Positions 33,173-43,900 of a DNA stretch of 64,000 nt are shown piece after piece. The DNA comes from Terebella lapidaria (taxonomy: Eukaryota; Annelida; Polychaeta; Terebellida; Terebellidae). The first letter of the stretch is position 1; every line of letters starts with the position of its first letter. The translations under genes were made by a program, and so were the position numbers. The stretch lies in NCBI GenBank assembly GCA_949152475.1, contig OX424560.1, positions 25,855,106-25,919,105 of the forward strand, written 5' to 3'. Below the pieces are notes generated by a model. The model made no database searches. It was not told where the DNA came from and saw only the letters and a list, made by a program, of their open reading frames with translations.

Positions 33173-35030
33173 TGCGTGGTGACTGGTCTTTTTTCCCGCC
33201 TTATTCAGATAAATTGCATATTAACATACATGTACACACAGTTCGATTCGATATATTTGTTTATTTGTAGGATGCTTCTGTGCAATGTTGAATGGAAATG
33301 AAAGAATTATTCTAACAAATCGTGTATTCGCTTGTATATATTCAATTGTATATATGTTCCATTGTGGTGTTTGATCGTTTCCGAGCGAACAAATATTTCC
33401 TTGGATTAACAACCGTTATCCAAGTTATTATCACAAGTTATTATCTAATCTGTAGCTTATTTCATCTGTATTTTACTGTATCGATTTATGTTGCCCTGGA
33501 TTAGGATATTAGAATTTAGACTCTCGGTGTGACATGTTAGATTGTTCATGCTTTTCCCGGAAAAAAAGAATATGATTAAATTGGGTTTTACCAATTGGAT
33601 TTGCCAGACTTCCTTTGGCTTTGTCTTAAATATAATTCTCGTATGTTTGCTTAGACACTGAAAGTATCTGTTATTATGAGATAAACACTTTCTCCCATTG
33701 GATGTCAACAAATGTATCATTATACAATCATTATGATGTGGACATCAATATCAGCTCCGGACTTTTCAAATCGTTACCTCCACCTGTATGGATATGCATA
33801 TGAAAAATCGGTTAGCCTCTATTGGTTCCCTGTATCAAAGGATAAATGACCACAATTTGTACTTGATTACACTGGAGGCCTGCGTCCATACGTTGAGATC
33901 CCACGTGATTAGAGCGTTTACTTCTCTCTGCTGTTTGACCACCGAGAGATGAGTGCAATTTATCAATAGCCCTTCACAGGTCAACAGAAGAATCGATCCC
34001 TCTGGAATTTTTCTTCTTTGAGTGTGTGGACGCGAGACATTTACTAGATATGGAGCAATTAGTGGATATAAATGCGATATGAAAACACGATCTTCACGTC
34101 CCCACCAGGAAACATAGTAGATGATGCGATACAAATAATAAAATAATATTTTTTTTCGCCGAAATGTATACACATTAGATTGTTCTTGTACTTATGCTGC
34201 AGGTCAAATACTTTAATTGTACAATTAAATTTAGTTGTCCGTTGGTGCGCAGTAAATTTCGGACATTTTGCATCCCTCCGAAGTGAATAGTAGTTAATCT
34301 TACCTACTTGTTTGACTTGGGTACTATGCGGCTGCTAAACCAAGTCTAGTGAATAAGGATCCAAGACGCTGGGGTGAGAGGTTACCAAATTGGATCACCG
34401 ATGCTTTCGGAAAACGCGTTGCGCAGTTGGATTTAGCGTAAGTGGATTTGGCAGGTTTCCTTCTCCTTGATTCCTGTTGGGTTTATTTTCATTGCGTTTA
34501 CAAGATTTCAGGAAACTGGAGAAAGGGCATAGTAGGACGGTTGCGGGTCTTGGGCTGAAAAACTGAAGTCCTTCGCGTGTTGCCTGGTGTTTTTTCGCGT
34601 ACATAAATTACACGTGCAAACACATGATTAAATTTACTAGCGAAATCTGATTCCAGTGAGGATTCTGCACAGAGCTGAGTGGAAGTGAAAAGGAATATTG
34701 CAAATGGTGTTTTCACTTGTAATAATGTAATAATGTACAGTGTATCTAGATGTATGTAGCTCCTGTTTCACTGATAATCTTCACCGAATAGGTACCTTCG
34801 GAAGTTTTGAATTTGGGATTTACTATTGTAGAAGAGAAACTTTGCTAAATCGAGTTATAATTTGTGGGAATAAATTTGAAACACGAAGAAATACTATGCA
34901 TAATATTACGTCTTATTACAAATATAACAATCAGCTAATTGTTCAATATCACGTTTCACAAGTCATTATATATAGTGCACATAAAACTATAGCTTATTCA
35001 GGGGTAGCTTTTCCTCTGTATGGCTGAGAA

Positions 35031-35483
35031 GTCCGAATATATCCAAATCAGGATCAGGAATAGCCCTCGCTATCATGGACAGCGCTTTGTTGGATTCTGA
35101 GCACAATACATGTATAGGGACCATGATTGAATGTGTTGATATAATGCGAAAGACACAGAAATTCCTCCGTCAGAAAACATTCTATTAAAATCTACACATT
35201 TTGTCAAGGGAAATGTAAGATATCTTCACGAACAACAACCAAGTTTACTCAACGGCTTATTATCTCAGTTCATTCATGGGGGATAATGGTGGGCCTTTGA
35301 TACGTTTTTTTTTTAAATCCTGAATATCGGTACGTCCTGACGCATCATGGGAGCATGACACATCATGAAAACAGCCAGGCGACAACACGCTCCCAAAGTC
35401 ATCGTTGCCTTCATTTCAAATGGTGCTTGACATCTTTCAATTCGGCACCTGCAAGACAAATCTGGTCAAGAGGTCTCGCCTAG
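35031..35483. other. Intergenic, no feature seen
   Basis: Between the array and the mobile-element patchwork. It holds no frame, repeat block or RNA-like structure that I could support. Confidence 0.6.
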
Positions 35484-35700
35484 CAGGGGCGGATCCAGGA
35501 TTTTTTAACGCGGGGGGGGGGGGGGGGGGCGGGATGCTCTTCTTCAAAGTACATAATCTTGAATTAGTGTGAGCGAGTGTAGCGAGCAAAGCCTTATGCG
35601 GTTTGGGGTTCGGGGGGCGCCGTAGGCCACCCCACCCCCTCCCACCCCCGGAGAAATTTTTGGAATTTAGTGTCTCTGAGATGGTTTCTTAAGGGGTATT
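35484..35700 (+). mobile_element. hAT-like non-autonomous element end (CAGGGGCGGATCCAGG)
   Basis: Begins CAGGGGCGGATCCAGGATTT, then a G run of about 20 at 35,512-35,530, GAGCGAGTGTAGCGAGC, and GGTTTGGGGTTCGGGGG. This opening and order are typical of abundant hAT-type miniature elements in marine animals (known from memory, not checked). No matching CCGCCCCTG right end or 8-bp target duplication was found nearby, so it looks truncated. The right limit is approximate. Confidence 0.45.
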
Positions 35701-36019
35701 TTACAACTGTACCTTGTGAAATCAATAAGTAAAATTTTAATTTAGAAGTCTGATTAGTTCTGTTGTAAATGAAGGATAGATTTTCAGAGAAAGGAACGTC
35801 TAAAAGTCCTACCATTCTAAGGCTGTTCTAAGGTTACTATGCACCAGACATGGTGATCGTCAATCGTTTATTAATAAAGATGAGATATAATTATCTTCAA
35901 AGTTATGCCGACATCCAGAGTTATATCCAGAGTTATACAGAACAAATAAATAAAATAAAAATATCTCCTGTGTATATTCAATGACAGTTTTAGTATGAAG
36001 TCAAGTGTGTCGGGCTAGA

Positions 36020-36160
36020 TTTATTATTGGAGGGGGGGGGCGGTGGTGGTGGCAAGCTGGTTAAAGGAGTCAAGCGACCGAACGACGTGAGGTGGATAGG
36101 TGGTAACTTACACGGCGTGGGATCTGGGGCCCTCTTAAGGGCCCCAGAAGCCAGAGCTTT
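36020..36160. mobile_element. G-rich mobile-element fragment with a strong hairpin
   Basis: Contains a G run near 36,032-36,041, GGTGGTGGTGG, and a GC-rich hairpin at 36,124-36,147. Composition differs sharply from the AT-rich surroundings. Probably an internal or reversed piece of the same class of element as 35,484-35,700, but without terminal repeats the assignment is weak. Confidence 0.35.
36124..36147. repeat. GC-rich palindrome, 10-bp arms
   Basis: CTGGGGCCCT and AGGGCCCCAG are exact reverse complements separated by CTTA. Confidence 0.85.
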
Positions 36161-36454
36161 TTTCATGTTCTGTGGTTGATTCTGAGCTCTCTCTGGCTCT
36201 GATTGAGTATTTTCATTCCACGCATGCATGTAAATATTGCTGGTACACGTATTCAAATTTATTTATCCCAAAACTACTCATTGTCACTTTACATGTTATA
36301 TGTCATATAACTTAAAGAACCCATGATTAATGACACTCAATTGCATAATTATTGACCAACGAATGTTAGGCCTATGTAACGCTGTAATGCACCTTAACAT
36401 ATTTCTGAGTCACAGATTTTTATGTTGGAAATATAATATGGGGCTCTACCAGAC

Positions 36455-36700
36455 ACCCCCCCCCCCCTGCTCCTGCCTCCGCTCCTCCAGTCAAAAATAT
36501 CAAACGAGGGAAATTACACTCATATTTCGTTACATGTAGGTGCATACCCACATTTCCTATAGCTTCTTGCTCTCTCTCTTTTCATTTTTTTCTCTTTTTC
36601 GCTTTTGTCATGGCCCAATAAGGGGGGTGCGCGCCGGGTGCCACCCCCTCTAAGTCCGACAGTGCCTAGGATTATCCAGGCTGATTCCCCCAAAATGTGA
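36455..36700. mobile_element. C/G-rich fragment, probable mobile-element debris
   Basis: A C run at about 36,463-36,475, CTCCTGCCTCCGCTCCTCC, a polypyrimidine stretch near 36,570-36,605 and GGGGGGTGCGCGCCGGGTGCC. No coding frame is credible. Interpreted as a decayed repeat from its composition only. Confidence 0.3.
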
Positions 36701-36983
36701 TTTCGAAACTGATAGAATCTTTCCAAGTCAGTATCGACCAGTTACATGAAATATGGTACGATAGCAGATGTTTTAGTTTACTATTATTAGGCCTACAGTA
36801 TGCATATGATAATGCAGGCTTTTATTTTCATATTAATTGCAGAGCTGGAAGTGAGAACTCTGCTCCCGGTACCTAATACAGTTCATTTAAATAAAGTACA
36901 ACCCCAACATACTCAATCACTCAATGTTATGTAGCGTTATGACGTGGTGGCTACCTAGTAGTGACACCACGGTTATAGCGTGA

Positions 36984-37256
36984 ACACTCCAGTAATGGGG
37001 TATACCTCTTTATCGTGGGGTCGCCGAACCCTACATTGGTGCCGTACCTTTCGAACCACTGGGTTCTCTCGGCGTCGTTCCTGGGGTCAGCCCCTCACTG
37101 AGATTCACATCGCAGCCAAGTATGTGTACATAATCGGGTAGCTGCGGCGCCCTTGATCTTCAGTGCTGTGATGTGACTGGGCAGTGGAATATAGCTGACT
37201 GCGACACTCCAGTAATGGGGGTATACCTCTTTATCGTGGGGTCGCCGAACTCTACA
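36984..37256. mobile_element. Candidate short LTR-like fossil (direct repeats 52-53 bp)
   Basis: Two near-identical direct repeats (36,984-37,035 and 37,204-37,256) begin ACACTCCAGTAATGGGG, contain TATACCTCTTTATCGTGGGG and end CTACA. The first is followed by TTGGTGCCG, which looks like a primer-binding site (TGGTGCC) after a CA end. Spacing is 220 bp and there is no coding sequence between. This fits a TRIM-like or gutted LTR element; the outer limits of the LTRs are unclear. A plain tandem duplication is the alternative. Confidence 0.4.
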
Positions 37257-37259
37257 GTT

Positions 37260-37860
37260 ATTTTGATCGCCGATATTGGTTGAGTTACAATGTAGTCCGC
37301 CGTGAGATGTTGATATTGGCATGAACAGAGAAACCAGGCGGTTAGGGTTCAACTACGAACACGTTATGATTAAGACAAGATTTCTGATCATAGTGTTTCA
37401 AAACTTATCAAAAGTTCGCACATCTACGTCCGATATTGCCACAATCTACTCATCACGGAAAGGGATAAGACGTTATGACGACTAGTGTCGTTCAGTTGTA
37501 ATATATTTATATTATGCCAGACATTTGAAATTTGGTCTTTGAAAAGTAATTTTCAAGTAAGTTTTATCTTAAAAAGTACTAAAATTGTGTGACTATTGCG
37601 GAGAAAAACTTTGGTGAAAAAAGAGACATATCAAGATCTTTTGCAGTAAAAAATCACTATATTTGTGGATGAATATTTCATTCATCGGGAATATTTTATG
37701 GATTGTGATAATTGTAGCGAATTTATGAGCTATTTCATATCTTCATTTAGATATTGGAAATTTGTTTGTATTTCCGATAAAATTTGCTTGAAAAAAAATT
37801 CCACACAGTGTCTCGATTTTCGGTCAGTGACAAGAATGAAAACTTGTGAATAAATATCTA
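37260..37860. other. Intergenic, no feature seen
   Basis: AT-rich. A 62-codon plus-strand frame at 37,665-37,853 lacks known motifs, and a GAATAAATA word follows it. I could not support a gene. Confidence 0.5.
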
Positions 37861-40709
37861 GTTTATTTATTTCATTTAATGAATGCATAAGTTCACAGAA
37901 AATGCGGACATGCTATGTACAATGAATACAAGGTGTGGCATCGTATTGGAGAAAAAAGTCACCTGACAATCGCAATTAACTATAAGTATACTATATGAAA
38001 ACAGAGTACATAAATAATAAACTACAGCAGTTTAATTTGTTTACAATGTTTGTTATTATTATTACAATTTTTATAGATGTTTAAAAAACGAGCAGTTATT
38101 TGCTATTTGACTGGTTGTTTTTCACATTCTTACAATGACATCATACATATAAGCTTTCAACAAGTCAATAAATCAGCTCGTAGAAATTGCACTAATTGTT
38201 AGGTTTGTATCAGATTCTGACTAGCATTTCATTGCACACAGTTTGAAGTGAAGCAAATATAGACAACAGTCGGAAATTGCAGGACAACGTATTCGTGTGA
38301 AGACTTCTGTAACATAAAATGCATATATTTCTATATCTTCTAACAATTTCAACAATTGACATAGTTGTAATTCACGTATATAAATTTGAGCTCATGAAGG
38401 TCAAGTTTCTGAGATGTGTACTGAACAGGCATATTACAAAAATAAACATAATCACAACACATCTTGTGACACTTAAACATTCAGTTTATACATATGAAGC
38501 ATTTGTTGTTTTGTATCGAATATGTGTGATTATTTCTGCCTATTGACATGTTCTCTCCGCGATTTTTTTTTTGTTTACCATACTACCAGAGATGCTGATA
38601 TGGCTGAAAACCAAACCTAAAATAAAACAAGAAGATAATTTGGGGTCTAATGAAATGTTCAAGATCGAAGCATACCTAGTGAAAACTGGCAGTGTAGCAA
38701 CTACAATTAATTTGACACACGCAACATGTTTTATGTAAACCCATCATATGGGCAAATTCATGTAACTCATTATGTACAAATTAGAGTATACAATATTTAG
38801 CGTGCCGGTGGTTAACCAAACACGTTTAACACAACAACAAGTTTACGTGTGCAACATACAATACAATAAATCAGAATTATATAGTTTATAATTTATTTCA
38901 TGCAGCAAAACTCTCGTATTTTGAGAGAAGTCTCACATTAGCACAATATAACTCGTACATTGTACAAAATGTACATGCGTTGTTTATCATAACGCGCGAT
39001 GAACTGACTAGAAAATAAGTATCATAATGTACCTTGCAGCACGACAGACAACAATGTCACAAAAGTTGCACTCGAAGAAACGAAATATTCACTGAATAAG
39101 TATAATTATTTTTAAAAATTGCAAAAAAAACATTGAATGAACGACGGCTTAATTAACAGTTTACGAAGTAATAATCTTTAATCTTTTTAATCACAAATAA
39201 ATATTTCAAATAGTGCATAATCAGGAATAGTCATATTGTAAATCAAAAATAACTGTTGAATATGATGAAAGTTGAAAATAATATAATTTCATATGTCAGT
39301 ATTATAATGAGAGTTCATTTAGAAAAACAAACGCACAAGCAACCACACAAGCCAATAACTCACAAACTGCGATATTGAGTATCCTGTGAACATCATAATG
39401 TACATAATACAAATTGGTGTCAAGATCATCACCGGAAGAACATTGTGACAGAATCATAACGTGCCCATATCCACACTGGTATCATTAAGTCTTCAACAAG
39501 TGCGACTTATTTCTTATGACGACCGGCGCCAAACAAAACTGAAACAAATTGAACGTACAACCTTATGTAATATCATTGGTTTCAATACATTTCTCGTTAC
39601 TCAAAATTAATTCTTCTGCAATAGGTACTGATCGAAAGGTTGTGTTTCTATACAATTGCTGATACAAACAGAAAACACTTTCCAATAAAATACACCATTA
39701 TATCTTCATAGTACATGCTAGTTAGCATGTAGAAACACTTGAAAAATCCATCTCATACTTGTTGTTGGAAAGTTAGGCAAAATACAGAATAAACCTATCA
39801 ATACCGTTTTGTAAATATTGAATTTACACATTTTATTTCATGTATGGGTTAACAAATGTATCGATCAATATCAACAAAATCAATATCGTAAAAACGCTTA
39901 GAGAATTTATCAAGCAATTATTGTTTGTTTTGGGAAGAATTGTCTGGAAGATAAAAAAAAAATCAACAAAAACTTGAATGACTAACTACGCATGTTGATA
40001 CGTGTGTGTGTTGGTACTTCCATGTTGAGTCAGCTAAGGCGACAGAGTGTGAAAAGTTGTGATCCTCACGAAAACTAAGGCATCGAAATGTATATATTTC
40101 ACGTCAAGAATTTACATATTTACAGGAAAACATTTTGCATAATTTTGTAGAAAAATATATCTGTTTCGATTGATCGGACATAGAACTCTAAAATTTGTCA
40201 CGGCAAATTTCATAAAATACCAACAAAAGATGCAAAAAGCGGTGGGAAAATGCAAAACCGTCAGATAGTCGAAACAGAAAAAGAAACTGAAAAAATGTGT
40301 TTTTACTAACGATGTACGTATTACTAGTAACCGCTTTGCTGCCTTTGAGCGTTTAGTATATATATACTATATCAAAAGAGTATATATATGTTTATAAATT
40401 TGTGTACAGAAACATATACGTATATTATATATATAATAAATTCTCTCTCAACACGAACATTCCTGACTTTTCCACGTTCAAAACCAATCAAAATACAGCT
40501 CATTTCAATTCCATCACAAACGACTATGTTGTCGTTCTTTTCGAAACAGTCCACAATTATATAGGTATACCACCGAATCCACAAGTTAGCAATATATACC
40601 ACGTATATATATTTACAAAAATTCGCGAATTGGTCCTTCCATGAAGAAAAACAAAAATGGCCTCCACCGGTCTGACACGTGACCATACAGCCAAACCTTC
40701 CCACAATTC
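37861..40709 (-). other. Probable 3' UTR and downstream flank of the receptor gene
   Basis: 2.8 kb of AT-rich, repeat-poor sequence after the receptor stop codon. Minus-strand AATAAA poly(A) signals occur at 39,832-39,837, at about 38,886-38,892 and at about 37,864-37,870, so a UTR of 0.9 to 2.8 kb is possible. The sequence cannot decide which is used. Frames here (for example 40,372-40,704 minus) have no domain and lie in AT-rich microsatellite context near 40,365-40,440. Confidence 0.5.
39832..39837 (-). terminator. Candidate poly(A) signal AATAAA
   Basis: First canonical minus-strand AATAAA noted, about 870 bp after the stop codon. Others lie further downstream. Confidence 0.35.
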
Positions 40710-40977
40710 CTAGCCGCTATCCTCCGGAACCGGAAGCGGCATTTCCCAAATGTGTGTGTAGACGTTCTTGACTTTGCTGCCCTTTTGATACATGGGCGTC
40801 CCCGGGTGGGAATGAACCTCCTCCACCTTACGCCGTTCTTTCAATGTCTCGGCCTTGTCGGTTTTCTCCGGAGGAGTTCGGGGGTAGAGCGCCTCACCCT
40901 CGTGTACTTCAACCTTCGCGACTGCACGGGGAGGGGAGGCCACTGGTCGCTCGGCGTCTGGCGGGCGGTGCTTGTAC
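40710..40977 (-). CDS. Receptor exon 8: cytoplasmic tail and stop
   Basis: Acceptor TTTGCAG then GTACAAG, entering in phase 2, stop TAG at 40,712-40,710. It encodes 89 residues: basic next to the membrane (KKYKHRPP), then acidic/basic mixed sequence with ALYPRTPPEKTD, a charged helix-like KAETLKERRKVEEV, and a terminal KNVYTHIWEMPLPVPEDSG. Three tyrosines outside the juxtamembrane basic stretch (LYPRT, MYQKG, VYTHI) could be phosphorylated. VYTHI resembles but does not meet the strict ITIM pattern because residue -2 is Asn. PLPVP could bind an SH3-type domain. Confidence 0.85.
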
Positions 40978-43900
40978 CTGCAAACGATGTGATTGGCAAA
41001 ATTGTATATACCCAATAGTAATATATCAAAAACGTTACGATTGTACATCTCCTAGAAATCAGTTTATAACTTAACGCAATATATAACAGAATATAGCCAT
41101 GATATTTGTTTGCCATTACATTTTTTATTTCATTCGCATATTATTGTCCTATACCCAGTCTTCGACAGCAATTGTTACAAACTTTTACACTAACATCATC
41201 CGATCAACGAAATCGATTTGTGATCTGAATCAACCGCTCATATATCATCATTACAAACTAAAATGTGTGTGTTTTTTTTTTTGGATTCGTTGAACTAACT
41301 TTTTGAAAAAGAAGATCCCGATCATCAGAATGAGCACGCCGACTACGAAGGCGATCCCGCACACCGTCACAATCACTATCTCTGAAATAGGCAACAGTTC
41401 ATTGCAAACCCCGTCATCTAATTGACTGTGTACGGGCCACATCAGTGAAAATTTGAACTAATATCGATATAATCATGATTTTTAGAGGGTACATCATACT
41501 TACTTCTTGGCAGCACGCCATGCCGTCCAGAAACCTGGCTGCTGATTGGTCGGTCTGTAAAATATCCATGACGTCATTGTCAAAAATCCGTGAAAGTAGA
41601 TAATAAGATGACTGTTATTTACATGTAGTACTTTTCTTGAAACGTCCAAGTAACAATGGATATCAAAAGTGATATTTACTTTACTGCAGCATTCCAGGAA
41701 GCATTTGAGGTAGCAAATGTTATATCATCCTCCGAGTCCTTACAGCCACAACATGCACAAGACACACACGACCACTCACCCTTAGAACAGTTCCCCAGCT
41801 CCCCTTGCCACTCGCTGCCGTGACAGGTCAAGTGCCAGCTTTCCTCCGAGTCCTTACAACCGACCGTAACCTCGTTGTTTTCACGCTTTAGCCACGCGTT
41901 GGACGAGATTCCAGGATCAGGACAGCCGATCACTGTAGAAAAAAATTTGCAATTTCGTTGGTCACATTGTTACCAGAATAATATTAGTGAAATCACTTTT
42001 CGCCGCTCTAGAGTAATGATTTTGACTGAAGAATTTGGATAAAACTGCCCCGAAAAAATTACAAGAAATAAAGCCTACATTTGTAGATGGTTTTACATCC
42101 ATATAATATCATTTGAGAACGTTATCTTATAACATCATTGATATCTTTCGTTCAGTCTTATATCATTCGTTTATAATTACATCATGCGTTTAGTATTACA
42201 TAATCAATTTTCGTATCCTATTTCATAAACTTGTTTTCGTGTTCTATTTATCAACGCATACGTTGATAATATATTTTCACCAACGACGAAATTTACTACA
42301 TGTACCAGTCTAGAAATCTCGCAATACTTTGCCAAAATGCTCAACGATTCGACTAATGTTTTCTCGACCCACCTTCGAACTTTACGATGAAGTGGTGCTG
42401 AGTACTGGAACGCGCCTCCACGCCGATCCGGACGACGTTCCCGTTGGACGTGTACGTGTGTTCCCGTGTACGCCCGCCGCAGAGGATGGTACTCCGCTCT
42501 GGAATCTCCTCGCGTACCACGGCGTACTTCTTGCACACCTCAATCCCGCCATAGTTGTCAATAAAGTCCCCAGCTTCTGGCGGACTGACACTGGGGAAAT
42601 ACAATGGGAAATTCAATTGAAACGGTTTTTTTAATACCGTGGAAAATATACTGTATTTTGGCGTGGAAGCTTCAAAAAGGGAGATTTATAAGGAAGAAAA
42701 AAGGGGCATGCATTAGATTTCTATAATTTGGAAGAAAGTAACGTTCCACGGTAACAGACCAATAGTCGAATAAAAACAAAACAAATCGCACTAAAACCTA
42801 TCACGACTGATCAAACTTATTTGTTGGTTAGATTTACGATTTGAGTAGGCTTTATTTAATCATAAATCAGTTTCAGATCATTTACAGGATCCGCACCTGA
42901 AGTCTATGAGAGTGAGGTTAACCCTTTGCCCTGGTAGTGCCTCGATCAGCCACGGGGTGTCGCTAGTGCCGCACCACGTGGTGTACGACAGCGTGCTCGC
43001 GATATAACCACGTGGCTCCGTCACGCGTATCACACGTGATCGACGACACTCGTCCACGTTCATCGGGATCACTGAAATGAAATGTCATTTGGAATAGGGG
43101 GGGTTAATTTGTCCAGACATGGTGTCCAATGCCTGACACATGGTAAACGATAGTTGCAGATCATCGCCACAACTTCAACCAATGATCGCTCTGTGTTTCT
43201 AGGTTATGACTGTGTTATCGAAGATACATATCTAGTTAATAGTGTAAACCTACTGTTATATAATTGAAGACCCCCCCCCCTCCCCCTCCGTATCATGCAG
43301 AATAACTGATTTGAGTATACATTTTTAAAGTATATACCAAATTAGCTTCGATTACTTGTGTGTATTATTTACAAATATTGTATGTCTTCACTTCATTTCA
43401 ATCATGCCTTTGCTAGAGAGCGGCAAAGGAATAACCACACGGACAGATAGATATCCACATGAATTCATGAATTGCCAGTTCATTATTCCCTTATTGATCC
43501 GCGATGGAGCACCCTGTGAGTTGCTTAAAGCTCGCGGCGGCAGAAATGATTGATAGTCCGAATCTGTAATTATTGATAATTTCTAGTCATTAGCGCAATG
43601 GACGCGGAATAGATAACACAACCGCGGGGAGAAGTTTTCACTTCAGTAGCTACTGTAGGGTAGTTACAAGGCAGTCACTCGGAAAGCCTTCGAACGGGCT
43701 GACTTACTTAATTCAAAGCGAATGACCTTGAACTTTCTGAACCCCTGTCTATCATCATTTCGCCAATTTTATACGTGTCACTATTATCGTGCAATGATGT
43801 TACGACTACATGCCTTGAGAGTTTGAGATTTTGAATCTTGGTGATTGCATATTTCAATAGAGTCACGCATAAACTAAATACGACAAAAAATTAAACGATG

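Larger units (their letters stand above)
1..35030. repeat. Diverged complex tandem array (type A then type B units)
   Basis: Reading the window against itself shows the same ordered blocks returning several times in the same orientation. Examples: a block with CTTATTCTCTTCT at about 660, 5,585 and 23,080; a block with GGTCTGTCTCGTTT or GGTCGGTCTCATTT followed by GACGTCAGC at about 1,770, 19,620 and 24,950; a block with a TCCAGTCAACTTTGC core at about 3,360, 22,650, 26,955 and 31,000. Removing the 12.5-kb nested insertion at 6,141-18,618 leaves type A spacings near 5 kb. From about 26,600 a second arrangement repeats at about 4.1-4.8 kb. By eye copies look roughly 70-85% alike with many indels, so the array is old. 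No frame is conserved between copies. Function is unknown; it is either a decayed segmental duplication or a complex satellite. Confidence 0.8.
30690..35030. repeat. Type B unit 2, with two sub-units
   Basis: Repeats type B unit 1 from 30,690. Sub-unit blocks lie at 32,580-32,780 and 33,840-34,070, and at 32,998-33,190 and 34,385-34,600. The block at 34,720-34,990 matches 30,330-30,570 closely. A 269-bp insertion at 32,310-32,578 is absent from the matching place near 27,745. Frames at 33,835-34,173 and elsewhere are not kept between copies. Confidence 0.7.

Noticed and set aside
40372-40704. 110-codon minus frame directly after the receptor stop
   Set aside because: Separate frame in 3' UTR-like AT-rich sequence with microsatellites; no domain and no splice support.
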